Positions 34,022 through 43,033 of a stretch of DNA of 64,000 nucleotides are shown here, in pieces. The stretch's first letter is position 1; every line of letters begins with the position of its first letter. Position numbers and translations under genes: made by a program. This DNA is from Roseitranquillus sp963709765 (GTDB lineage: Bacteria; Pseudomonadota; Alphaproteobacteria; Rhodobacterales; Rhodobacteraceae). The stretch spans positions 186,001-250,000 of the forward strand of contig CAVPXL010000005.1 in NCBI GenBank assembly GCA_963709765.1, written 5' to 3'. The notes under the pieces were generated by a model, which was not told where the DNA came from, did not search any database, and saw only the letters and a list, made by a program, of their open reading frames with translations.

Positions 34022-36828
34022 GCTGGCGGGGCCGGCCCCTTCCGTCGCCCCGCCCCGCCCCGATCTGACGACACCCGTCGCGGGCGAGCTCATCCGCCCG
34101 GCCGCGATGGTGTTCGACCGCGAGGCCGTGTCCGTGAGCCTCGCCGAGGGAATCGAGGCGTGCGGCGGCGACGCGCGGGCGATCCGGGGGGCGGCCGTCG
34201 AGGTGCTGCGCGAGGCCCTGCGCCACGGCCGCCAGGTGATTGCCGACGCCTTCGCGGCGCGACCGCTGGAATCGCGCGCCGCCGTCGCGGCCTACACCTA
34301 CCTGACCGATTGCGTGGTGCAGACGACGCTGCATGTCGCCAACACCTACCTGCATCCCCGCCCCAACCCGACCGAGGGCCAGCACTTGGCCCTGCTGGCG
34401 CTTGGCGGCTACGGACGCGCGCAGATGGCGCCGAATTCCGACGTGGACCTGCTCTTCCTGATTCCCTGGAAGGAAAGCGGCTGGTCGGAAAGCCTGGTCG
34501 AGTCCATGCTCTACATCCTGTGGGACCTGCACCTGAAGGTCGGCCACGCGACGCGGTTCGGTCCGCGACTGCATCCGCCTCGGCCGCGACGACATGACCA
34601 TCCGGACGGCGCTGCTGGAATACCGCTTTCTGGGCGGGCACCAGCCGCTGGCCGACGAGCTGAGCAAGCGGCTCTGGAAAGACCTGTTCAAGGGCACCGG
34701 CAACGATTTCATCGAAGCCAAGCTGGCGGAACGTGCCGCCCGTCACCGCAAGCACGGCGCGCGCTACGTGGTCGAACCCGACGTGAAGGAGGGCAAGGGC
34801 GGCCTGCGCGATCTGCAGACGCTCTACTGGATCGCAAAATACGTGAACGGCGTGCGCGATCCGGCCGAACTGGTCAGGGAAGGCACCTTCACGGACGACG
34901 AGTTCCGCCGCTTCGAGCGGGCCGAGGGCTTCCTGCTGGCTGTGCGATGCCACCTGCACCTGATCACCGGTCGCGCCCAGGATCAGCTGACCTTCGACAT
35001 CCAGGTCGAGGTGGCGCGCCGCATGGGCTACGAGGACACGTCCGGGCGGCGCGCGGTCGAGCATTTCATGCAGGATTACTTCCGCCACGCAACGCGGGTG
35101 GGGGAACTCACGCGGATCTTCCTCGTGGCGCTGGAAGACCGGCACGGGCGCACCGCGCCGACCCTGCCCTCCTTCCTGCGCCGGCGCCGTCCGAAAAAGC
35201 CGTTCGGGGTGCTGCGCGGGCGGCTGACGGTCAGGGACACGGAGGCCTTCGCCGCCGACAACATCCACATCCTGAGGATCTTCGACGAGGCGCTGCGGAC
35301 CGGCATGCTTCTGCATCCGGATGCGATGCGGCTCATCGCGTCGAACCTCGACCGGATCGACGACACGCTGCGGACCCGGCCCGAGGCGAACCGGATCTTC
35401 CTCGACATGATGCTCAAGCGGGGCAATCCGGAACGCGCCATCAGGCGGATGAACGAGCTGGGCGTGCTGGCCGCCTTCCTGCCCGAATTCGCGCCGGTCG
35501 TCGCGATGATGCAGTTCAACATGTACCACCATTACACGGTGGACGAACACACCATCCAATGCATCAGCACCCTTGCGCAGATCGAGCGCGGCGAGCTGAC
35601 GGACGAGCTGCCGGTGGCAAGCCGCATCCTGACCTCGGGCCTGGCCAACCGCCGGGTGCTCTACGTGGCGCTGCTGCTGCATGACATCGGCAAGGGACGG
35701 GCCGAGGACCACTCGATCCTCGGCGCCCGGATCGCGCGGCGCGTGTGTCCGCGACTGGGCCTCAAGCCCGAAGAGTGCGAGACGGTGGAGTGGCTGGTCC
35801 GCCATCATCTGGTGATGTCGGACACGGCCCAGAAGCGCGACCTGAGCGATCCGCGCACGGTGCGCGACTTCGCCAAGGCGGTGCGGTCGGTACGCCGGCT
35901 CGACATGCTGACCGTCCTGACCGTGTGCGATATCCGCGGCGTCGGGCCGGGCGTGTGGAACAACTGGAAGGCACAACTCCTGCGGTCGCTTCACGGCATG
36001 ACCGCCTCCGCGCTCGAGACCGGGCTGGAGGACATCAACCGCCAGGCGCGCGAAACGGTCTCCAAGCGCGCCCTGCGCGAGGCGCTGTCGAGCTGGCCCA
36101 AGGCAGAGTTGCGCCACGAGACGCAGCGCCATTACGGCCCCTACTGGCAGGGCTTGCCGACCGCCGCCCACGTGGTCTTCGCGCGCCTCCTGCGGGAGCT
36201 CGGCGACGACGACATCCGCATCGACCTGATGGGCGACGAGGATCGCGACGCCACCCGCGCCTGCTTCGTCATGGCCGACCATCCCGGCATCTTCTCGCGG
36301 CTGGCGGGCGCCCTGGCGCTCTCGGGCGCGAACGTGGTGGACGCGCGGACCTACACCACCAAGGACGGCTTCGCGACGGCGTGCTTCTGGGTGCAGGACG
36401 CCGACGGTCATCCCTACGACGAGGAGCGCCTGCCCCGCCTGCGCCGCACGATCCGCAGGACGCTCGCGGGCGAACTGGTGGCGCGCGACGCGCTGGTGCC
36501 CAAGGACAAGATCAAGAAGCGCGAGCGGGCCTTCCGGGTGCCCACCTCCGTCACCTTCGACAACGACGGGTCGGACATCTACACCATCATCGAGGTCGAT
36601 ACGCGCGACCGGGCCGGTCTGCTCTATGACCTGACGCGCACGCTTGCCGCCGCCAATGTCCAGATTGCCAGCGCCGTCATCGCGACCTATGGCGAGCAGG
36701 CCGTCGACAGCTTCTACGTCAAGGACATGTTCGGGTTGAAACTGCACTCCGAGAGCCGCCAGCGCACGCTGGACAGACGCCTGCGCGAGGCCATCGCCGC
36801 GGGTGTCGAACGCGCGCGCGTCTCGTGA
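33981..36828 (+). CDS. glnD: bifunctional PII uridylyltransferase/uridylyl-removing enzyme (frameshift at ~34557)
   Basis: GlnD senses glutamine and adds or removes UMP on PII proteins, setting nitrogen control. About 948 residues if begun at TTG 33981, or 906 at ATG 34107. The nucleotidyltransferase motif LGGYGRAQMAPNSDVDLLFL lies early. After VGHATR an extra T at 34557-34558 shifts the frame; the next frame resumes with DDMTIRTALLEYRFLGG and GKGGLRDLQTLYW. The HD domain (HHYTVDEHT, LLHDIGKGRAEDHS) and two ACT domains (DHPGIFSRLAGALA; TRDRAGLLYDLTRTLA) follow. The TTG start overlaps the upstream gene by 41 bases and has no clear Shine-Dalgarno, so the start is uncertain. Confidence 0.93.
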
Positions 36829-36850
36829 TCGCGCTTCGCGGCGGCGCGCG

Positions 36851-38437
36851 ATGAAGCCCATACGCCTGCTGGCCGGGTTCGTCACCGTCGGCGTCTGGAC
36901 ATTGCTCAGCCGGGTCTTCGGGTTCGTGCGCGACATCCTGATCGCCGCCTATCTCGGCTCCGGCCCGGTGGCGGAGGCGTTTCTGATCGCCTTCGCCCTG
37001 CCCAACATGTTCCGCCGCTTCTTCGCCGAGGGCGCGTTCAACATGGCGTTCGTGCCGATGTTCGCCAAGAAGCTGGAAGGCGACGACGACCCGCAGGCGT
37101 TCGCGCGCGACGCCTTCGCGGGACTGGCCGTCGTCCTGATCGCCCTGACGCTCGTCGCGCAGCTTGTGATGCCGTGGCTGGTGCTGGCGATGGCCGGCGG
37201 CTTCGCGGGCGACGAACGTTTCCCGCTGGCGGTGGCTCTGGCGCGCATCGTCTTTCCCTACATCCTCTTCATCTCGCTCGCCGCCATGCTCTCGGGCGTG
37301 CTGAACGCACTCGGCCGTTTCGCCGCCGCCGCCGCCGCGCCGATCCTGCTGAACTTCATCCTGATCGGCGCGCTGCTGCTGTCCCGGAGCCGGGAGGCCG
37401 AGGGTCTGGCGGTCGACGTGCCCGCAGCGGCCACCCTCGACGGCGTGGTCCAGGGCACGTTCCTTGCGTGGGGCGTGGTCGCGGCGGGCATCGCGCAACT
37501 CGCGCTGGTCTGGTGGGCGGCGGCGCGGGCGGGGATGCCGTTGCGCCTGCGCCGCCCGCGCATGACGCCCGAGCTGAAACGGCTGGCGATCATTGCAGGC
37601 CCCGCCGCGCTCGCGGGCGGCGTGGTGCAGGTCAACCTGATGGTCGGACGGCAGGTCGCGTCGTTCTTCGACGGCGCAATTGCCTGGCTCAACTATGCCG
37701 ACCGGCTCTACCAGCTTCCACTCGGGGTCGTGGGCATCGCGATCGGCGTGGTGCTCCTTCCCGATCTGTCGCGGCGGCTGCGCGCGGGCGACCATGACGG
37801 CGGCCGCCACGCGTTCAGTCGCGCGGGCGAGATGGCGCTGGCCCTGACCGTGCCGGCGGCGGTGGCCCTGGTGGTGATCCCCCTGCCGTTGATCTCGGTC
37901 CTGTTCGAGCGCGGCGCCTTCGACGCGGCGGACGCACGCGGCACGGCGGCGGCGCTGGCGCTCTACGGGCTGGGGCTGCCCGCCTTCGTTCTGCAGAAGG
38001 TGCTGCAGCCGCTCTTCTTCGCGCGCGAGGACACGATGCGCCCGTTCCGCTACGCGCTCGTGGCGCTGGCGGTGAACGCGGCCGTCGCGATCGGACTGGC
38101 GCCCTTCATCGGCTACCTGTCGGCGGCACTCGGCGTGACGCTGGCCGGGTGGGTGACGGTGCTGCAGTTGCATCTGGGCGCGCGCGACATGGGCCTGGCG
38201 GCGCGCGCCGACGACCAGTTCCGGCGGCGTCTGCCGCGCATCGTCGCGGCGTCGGCGCTCATGGGCGTGTGCTTGTTCGGGGCCGAGAAGGTCCTCGAAC
38301 CTTGGCTCTACGACGGCACGACGCGCTATGCCGCGCTGGCGATCCTGGTGCTGCTGGGCCTCGTGACCTACACGGCTTTCGCGATCGTGCTCGGCGCTCT
38401 CCGCGTGGCCGACCTGCGCGGATCGCTGCGCCGCTAG
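36851..38437 (+). CDS. murJ: lipid II flippase MurJ/MviN
   Basis: Inner-membrane lipid II flippase needed for peptidoglycan synthesis, 528 residues, about 14 hydrophobic helices. The N-terminus has TLLSRVFGFVRDILIAAYLG and AFALPNMFRRFFAEGAFNMA, with the Arg residues important in MurJ proteins, then FVPMFAKKL. Further on come NYADRLYQLPLGVVGIAIG and SVLFERGAFD, the standard MviN motifs. ATG 36851 lies 22 bp after glnD and gives the conserved N-terminus. It ends overlapping the convergent rhomboid-like gene by 4 bases. Confidence 0.96.
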   Translation: MKPIRLLAGFVTVGVWTLLSRVFGFVRDILIAAYLGSGPVAEAFLIAFALPNMFRRFFAEGAFNMAFVPMFAKKLEGDDDPQAFARDAFAGLAVVLIALTLVAQLVMPWLVLAMAGGFAGDERFPLAVALARIVFPYILFISLAAMLSGVLNALGRFAAAAAAPILLNFILIGALLLSRSREAEGLAVDVPAAATLDGVVQGTFLAWGVVAAGIAQLALVWWAAARAGMPLRLRRPRMTPELKRLAIIAGPAALAGGVVQVNLMVGRQVASFFDGAIAWLNYADRLYQLPLGVVGIAIGVVLLPDLSRRLRAGDHDGGRHAFSRAGEMALALTVPAAVALVVIPLPLISVLFERGAFDAADARGTAAALALYGLGLPAFVLQKVLQPLFFAREDTMRPFRYALVALAVNAAVAIGLAPFIGYLSAALGVTLAGWVTVLQLHLGARDMGLAARADDQFRRRLPRIVAASALMGVCLFGAEKVLEPWLYDGTTRYAALAILVLLGLVTYTAFAIVLGALRVADLRGSLRR

Positions 38438-39117
38438 CGCCGCCGCAGACGCGCGCGCATCTGTGCCCAGGCGCCGGGCGCGATGATGAAGCAGAGCGCG
38501 AAGCCGGTGACGAAGCCAGTCACCTCGGCCACCCATTCGTTCGTCGCGCCGAAAAGTACACCGAAGACGAGCTGGATCCCCAGCAGGAACCCGATCAGCG
38601 TGAAGGCCCGGTGTTGCGGCGCGCCCTGACGGCCAAGGTTCACCCAAAGGATGAACGTGAACGCCCCGATCAGTCCGTAGACGGCCGGGAATCCGCCCGC
38701 GAGCGGCAGCGGATCGTCAAGCGCCACGGCATAGACGAGCGCGCCCGTCACGGCCGAAACGAAGAACACCGACAGGACCGCGACCCCTCCCAGCACCTCG
38801 CCCACCATCTTGCCAAGCGCCAGCAGGAACACGAGCACGAAGAGCGCATGGGTGAAGCCGTAATGGACGAACGGATAGGTGACGAACCGCATCACGTGCT
38901 GCAGCGGCCAGTCGCCACGCGCCCACATCACGTCGAAGACGTCGCCGAAGAAGGCGAAGTCCTGAATCGCCTCCTGCCGCCAGCCGATGCCGGCGGCGCC
39001 CCCGATCAGGCCGCGCCCGGCGCCCGCGAGGAGCAGTTCGACGGCGAATATCACCAGCGCCAGCGCCACGACGACGGGCGGCAGCGGATTGACGGGCGGG
39101 GTGTTGTGATCGTGCAC
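38434..39117 (-). CDS. rhomboid-family membrane protein lacking catalytic residues
   Basis: Six-helix membrane protein of the rhomboid superfamily, 227 residues. It keeps the L1-loop-like WARGDWPLQHVMRFVTYPFVHYG region and FTHALFVLVFLLALGKMVGE, analogous to the HxxxN helix. At the active-site serine motif, where proteases have G-A-S-G-A, this protein reads GGFPAVYGLIGAF. The usual TM6 His (AHLGGF) reads VAEVTGFVTG. It is therefore probably a pseudo-rhomboid, with a binding or trafficking role rather than proteolysis (inference). GTG 39117 has AAGGAAG about 7 bases upstream. It diverges from trpS. Confidence 0.85.
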   Translation of the reverse strand: MHDHNTPPVNPLPPVVVALALVIFAVELLLAGAGRGLIGGAAGIGWRQEAIQDFAFFGDVFDVMWARGDWPLQHVMRFVTYPFVHYGFTHALFVLVFLLALGKMVGEVLGGVAVLSVFFVSAVTGALVYAVALDDPLPLAGGFPAVYGLIGAFTFILWVNLGRQGAPQHRAFTLIGFLLGIQLVFGVLFGATNEWVAEVTGFVTGFALCFIIAPGAWAQMRARLRRR

Positions 39118-39190
39118 GCGAGGCTTCCTTGACGGTCTGCGGGGCGAGGGGTAAGCGAGCCGGACGGAAATTTCCAGCACGGAGCGGGTC

Positions 39191-40217
39191 ATGGGCGACA
39201 GCGGATTCACGCCGCGCGTCTTTTCGGGCATCCAGCCCTCGGGCGGGCTGACGCTTGGCAACTACCTCGGCGCGCTCAAGCGCTTCGTGGAGCTGCAGGA
39301 GACGGGCATCGAGTTCGATCTACTGCATCGTCGACCTGCACGCCATCACCGTCTGGCAGGACCCGGAAGTGCTGCGCCGCCGCACCCGCGAGGTGGCCGC
39401 GTTCTACATCGCGTCCGGCATCGACCCGGAGCGCTCGATCCTCTTCAACCAGAGCCAGGTCAGCGCCCATGCGCAGCTCGCGTGGATCTTCAACTGCGTG
39501 GCCCGGATGGGCTGGATGAAGCGGATGACGCAGTTCAAGGACAAGGCCGGCAAGAACGCCGAGAACGCCTCGCTCGGTCTCTTCGGCTATCCGGCGCTGA
39601 TGGCGGCCGACATCCTCGCCTACCACGCGACGCAGGTGCCGGTGGGCGAGGACCAGAAGCAGCATCTGGAGCTGACGCGCGACATCGCGGCCAAGTTCAA
39701 CCACGATTACGGCGTCGACTTCTTTCCCGTCACCGAGCCGGTGATCGAGGGGCCGGCAACGCGGGTGATGAGCCTGCGCGACGGCTCGAAGAAGATGTCC
39801 AAGTCCGACCCGTCCGACATGAGCCGGATCAACATGGGCGACGATGCCGACACCATCGCCCAGAAGTTCCGCAAGGCGCGCACCGACCCCGAGCCCCTGC
39901 CGGAAAGCGTCGAGGGGCTTGAGACACGGCCCGAGGCGCGCAACCTGGTCAACATCTACGCCGCGCTGGACGACCGCAGCCTCGGGGAGGCGATGAACGA
40001 GGTGGGCGGCAAGCCGTTTTCCGAGTTCAAGCCGCTGCTGGCGGACCTGGCGGTCGCCAAGCTCGGGCCGATCTCGACGGAAATGACGCGGCTGATGCAG
40101 GACGAGGCAGAGATCGACGCGATTCTCGCCCGCGGCGCCGAACGGGCACGGACCATCGCCGATCCGATCCTTGAACGCACGTTCGAGATCGTCGGGCTGA
40201 TCCGCCCGGCCGGCTGA
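39191..40217 (+). CDS. trpS: tryptophanyl-tRNA synthetase (frameshift at ~39314)
   Basis: Class I aminoacyl-tRNA synthetase charging tRNA-Trp, about 341 residues when repaired. The N-terminal FSGIQPSGGLTLGNYLGALK contains the HIGH-type signature (TLGN). One extra base in 39314-39317 then shifts the frame; the next frame continues with YCIVDLHAITVWQDP, NQSQVSAHAQLAWI, VPVGEDQKQHLELTRDIA and the KMSKS loop (GSKKMSKSDPSD). Since this is an essential single-copy gene, the break is almost certainly a sequence error. ATG 39191 matches the family start. Divergent from the rhomboid-like gene with 73 bp between starts. Confidence 0.94.
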
Positions 40218-40301
40218 TCCGCCCCCTGCCCGTGGTCGGCGCGGGCAAGCGGGCGCGCTTGGTTGCGTGCGGACGGCCGAGATCGCCGACCAAGGATCCG
40301 G

Positions 40302-40850
40302 TCAGATCAGACGCACCTGCGTCCCGACCCGGGCCAGCTCGAACAGCTCCGCGATCTTTTCGTTGTAGAGCCCGATGCAGCCGTCCGACGAACGCCGTCC
40401 GATCTTGCGCGTGTCGTGGGTGCCGTGGATCCGGTAGTACTGCCACGACAGGTAGAGGGCGTGGGTTCCGAGCGGATTTGCGGGGCCTGCGGGCACGACG
40501 GCGGGCAGGCTCGGGTCGCGTTCGCGCATGGAAGGGGTGGGCGTCCATGTCGGCCCCTCGACCTTCTTCACGACGCGGGTGTAGCCAAGCCGCGTCAGCT
40601 CCTCGCTGACCGGGACCGAGGTGGGATAGAGGCGATAGACGCTTTCGTCCTCGGACCAGAAATGGAGCGCGCGCGAGGCCGTGTCGGCAACGATCGCCCC
40701 GCCCCGGAGGTCGTCGAAATGGTCCTGCCACCGCGCCGTCCCGAAGCCCGAGATGTTGTGACGCGCGGCCGGCTCGGCCCTGAGGATCGCCGGGGCGCCG
40801 AGGGTCCCGGCCGCCAACGCGCCGGTTGCGAGAAAAGTGCGTCTTTGCAT
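40302..40850 (-). CDS. L,D-transpeptidase (YkuD family), Tat-type leader
   Basis: Periplasmic L,D-transpeptidase that cross-links peptidoglycan or attaches proteins to it; 182 residues. The leader MQRRTFLATGALAAGTLG has RRTFL, suggesting Tat export. The YkuD domain carries PANPLGTHALYLSW, the catalytic His in YRIHGTHD, and SSDGCIGLYN with the nucleophilic Cys. The Arg usually after GC(V/I) is Gly here, as in a subfamily common in Rhodobacterales. ATG 40850 is chosen because the frame upstream adds no export-like sequence. It faces trpS tail to tail across 84 bases. Confidence 0.9.
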   Translation of the reverse strand: MQRRTFLATGALAAGTLGAPAILRAEPAARHNISGFGTARWQDHFDDLRGGAIVADTASRALHFWSEDESVYRLYPTSVPVSEELTRLGYTRVVKKVEGPTWTPTPSMRERDPSLPAVVPAGPANPLGTHALYLSWQYYRIHGTHDTRKIGRRSSDGCIGLYNEKIAELFELARVGTQVRLI

Positions 40851-41017
40851 GCGGATCTCCGTCCTTTGACTGCTCGTGGCGCGAAACCTATCGGCGCCGG
40901 CATCGTTGACCAGTAACGAATTCATGATCGGCAATATGACGCCTCTTGCCCTTGCGCAAGGCCGTCTGGACCCTGCCCGCCGCCCCCGCTAGGGTCCGCC
41001 CGCAGGAGGGACCGGGG

Positions 41018-41878
41018 ATGGCGACGGGCACGAATATCAGGACCTATTTCGACGGCCGCTGGCACGACGGCGACGTGCCGATCATGCGCGCGGCCGACCA
41101 CGGCTCGTGGCTGGGCACGACCGTCTTCGACGGCGCGCGCTGGTTCGAGGGCGTGGCGCCGGACCTCGAGGCCCATTGCGCGCGGGTCAACCGCTCGGCG
41201 CGGGCGCTGATGATCGAGCCGTCGGTGGCGACCGAGGACATGGCCGGGATCGTGCGCGAGGGTCTGGGCGCCTACGCCCCGGACGCCGCGGTCTATATCC
41301 GGCCGATGTACTGGGCGCTGGAGGGCGGGGACCTGGGCGTCGCGCCGCTGGAGGGGCCGACCGGATTCGCCATCTGCCTGGAAGAGATCCCGATGGCGCC
41401 CGCGGGCCGCTCGACCACGCTGACCACGACGCGGTTCCGCCGCCCGACTCTCGACTGCGCGGTGGTGGATGCCAAGGCCGGCTGCCTCTATCCCAACAAC
41501 GCGCGGATGCTGAAGGAGGCGCGGTCCAAGGGTTACGGCAACGCGCTGGTGGCGGACGCGATGGGCAATGTCGCCGAAAGTGCCACGTCGAACGTCTTCA
41601 TCGCGCGGGACGGCGAGCTTTTCACGCCGATCGCCAACGGCACGTTCCTGGCCGGGATCACGCGGGCGCGCCATATCGCCAATTTCCGCGCCGACGGCGT
41701 GAAGGTGCACGAAACGGTGCTGAACTTCGACGACGTGCGGGCCGCCGACGAGGTCTTCTTGTCCGGCAACATGACGAAGGTGACGCCGGTCACCGAGTTC
41801 GACGGCACCCACTACCAGATCGGACCGATGACCCGGCGCGCGCGCGAGCTCTACTGGGACTGGGCGCTGAGCGCCTGA
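41018..41878 (+). CDS. branched-chain-aminotransferase-like, fold type IV PLP enzyme
   Basis: PLP-dependent aminotransferase of class IV, 286 residues. It shows HGSWLGTTVFDGARWFEG (residues ~28-45), VYIRPMYWALEGG, the PLP lysine region VVDAKAGCLYPNNARMLKEA (first two blocks), ALVADAMGNVAESATSNVF, and FLAGITRARHIA. These fit branched-chain aminotransferase or related enzymes; D-amino-acid transaminase and aminodeoxychorismate lyase share the fold, so the substrate is open. ATG 41018 has a clear GGAGGG about 8 bases upstream. The gene stands 60 bp before usp. Confidence 0.88.
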   Translation: MATGTNIRTYFDGRWHDGDVPIMRAADHGSWLGTTVFDGARWFEGVAPDLEAHCARVNRSARALMIEPSVATEDMAGIVREGLGAYAPDAAVYIRPMYWALEGGDLGVAPLEGPTGFAICLEEIPMAPAGRSTTLTTTRFRRPTLDCAVVDAKAGCLYPNNARMLKEARSKGYGNALVADAMGNVAESATSNVFIARDGELFTPIANGTFLAGITRARHIANFRADGVKVHETVLNFDDVRAADEVFLSGNMTKVTPVTEFDGTHYQIGPMTRRARELYWDWALSA

Positions 41879-41938
41879 GCGTTTCGGCGTTGTCCTTTTG
41901 CGAGCCTGTGCCCAATAATGCGGACGGAGGCAGGTTTC

Positions 41939-42391
41939 ATGCGCAAGTTCCTGGTGGTTCTCGACGACACCCGTGAATGTCTGAACGCCATGCGGTTCGC
42001 CGCGATGCGCGCGGCGCGCACAGGGGCCGAGATCGACGTGCTCTCGATCATCCCGCCCGAGGAATTCAATCACTGGATCGGCGTGCGCGAGATCATGCGC
42101 GACGAGGCGCGCGAACGGATCGAGGCGCATTTCGAGGTCTTCGCGAAATGGATGCGCGACAAGCAGGGGGTGAATCCGAGGCTGGTGATCCGCGAGGGCG
42201 AGCCGGTGCCCGAAATCCTGGCGCAGATCCGCGAGGATCCGGATATCGGCATCCTCGTTCTGGGCGCGGATGCGGAAAACGGGCCGGGACCGCTGGTCAC
42301 GCAACTGTCGAAGAATTCCGGTGCGTTGCCGGTCCCCTTGACCATCGTGCCGGGCACCCTGTCCAAGGAGCGGCTGGAACAGGTCACCTGA
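41939..42391 (+). CDS. universal stress protein (UspA family)
   Basis: A 150-residue Usp-domain protein. KFLVVLDDTRECLNAMRFA at the N-terminus and ILVLGADAENGPGPLVTQLS near residue 105 mark the family; the C-terminal PVPLTIVPGTL strand is standard. The ATP-binding G2xG9xG(S/T) motif is only partly recognisable. Such proteins respond to starvation or stress; no specific partner is indicated. GGAGG lies about 8 bases before ATG 41939. Confidence 0.88.
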   Translation: MRKFLVVLDDTRECLNAMRFAAMRAARTGAEIDVLSIIPPEEFNHWIGVREIMRDEARERIEAHFEVFAKWMRDKQGVNPRLVIREGEPVPEILAQIREDPDIGILVLGADAENGPGPLVTQLSKNSGALPVPLTIVPGTLSKERLEQVT

Positions 42392-42400
42392 TCGGCAACC

Positions 42401-42447
42401 TTGGAACGGTTCCAAAGATTGACACCGCCCCTGCCGACCCGCATATC
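42401..42447 (+). promoter_or_regulatory. palindromic operator and promoter of the nfu gene
   Basis: A perfect 15-base palindrome TTGGAAC-G-GTTCCAA (42401-42415) lies 4 bases before a sigma-70-like -35 element TTGACA (42419-42424), with CATATC (42442-42447) as the -10 after a 17-base spacer. The nfu ATG is at 42470 behind AGGAGG. This position suggests a dedicated regulator of an Fe-S carrier gene, for example an Rrf2/IscR-type protein (inference, not verified). Confidence 0.55.
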
Positions 42448-42469
42448 CTGATCCAGACAGGAGGCCGCA

Positions 42470-43033
42470 ATGTTCATCCAGACCGAGTCCACCCCCAACC
42501 CCGCCACGCTGAAGTTCCTGCCGGGGCGCACCGTCCTGGACGCCGGCACAGCCGACTTTCCGGCGGCGGAAACCGCGGCCTCGTCGCCGCTGGCCACGCG
42601 CCTGTTCTCGGTGAACGGTGTGACGGGCGTCTTCTTCGGCAACGACTTCGTCACCGTGACGAAGGCGGACGAAATCGCGTGGGACCACATCAAGCCTTCC
42701 GTGCTTGGCGCGATCATGGAGCATTTCCAGTCCGGGGCCCCGGTGATGGAGGACGATGGACAGGCCGCTGGCGGTCACGCCGCCCACGAAGGCCCTGACG
42801 CCGAAGTGGTGGGCCAGATCAAGGAGTTGCTCGACACCCGCGTCCGGCCCGCCGTGGCGCAGGATGGGGGCGACATCACCTTTCACGGCTTCGATCGGGG
42901 GATCGTCTACCTGCACATGCAGGGCGCCTGCGCCGGTTGCCCGTCCTCGACCCTCACGCTCAAGATGGGGATCGAGAACCTGCTGCGGCATTACATCCCC
43001 GAGGTGATCGAGGTCCGGCCGGTTGCCATCTGA
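42470..43033 (+). CDS. NifU-family Fe-S cluster carrier (Nfu)
   Basis: Iron-sulfur cluster scaffold/carrier, 187 residues. The N-terminal Nfu_N domain starts MFIQTESTPNPATLKFLPG and includes LFSVNGVTGVFFGNDFVTVTK (two blocks). The C-terminal NifU domain has RPAVAQDGGDITFHGFDRG and the cluster-binding CAGCPSS near residue 156. It probably delivers clusters to enzymes such as succinate dehydrogenase and xanthine dehydrogenase (inference from family role). It overlaps the following tsaB TTG start by 11 bases. Confidence 0.94.
   Translation: MFIQTESTPNPATLKFLPGRTVLDAGTADFPAAETAASSPLATRLFSVNGVTGVFFGNDFVTVTKADEIAWDHIKPSVLGAIMEHFQSGAPVMEDDGQAAGGHAAHEGPDAEVVGQIKELLDTRVRPAVAQDGGDITFHGFDRGIVYLHMQGACAGCPSSTLTLKMGIENLLRHYIPEVIEVRPVAI

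Noticed and set aside
34090..36936. Long minus-strand open frame opposite glnD (about 950 codons)
   Set aside because: Antisense shadow of glnD with no recognisable motif.
40302..40850. Loss of the conserved Arg after the catalytic Cys in the L,D-transpeptidase
   Set aside because: SDGCIGLYN is, as far as I recall, the normal form of a Rhodobacterales subfamily, so it is not a defect.
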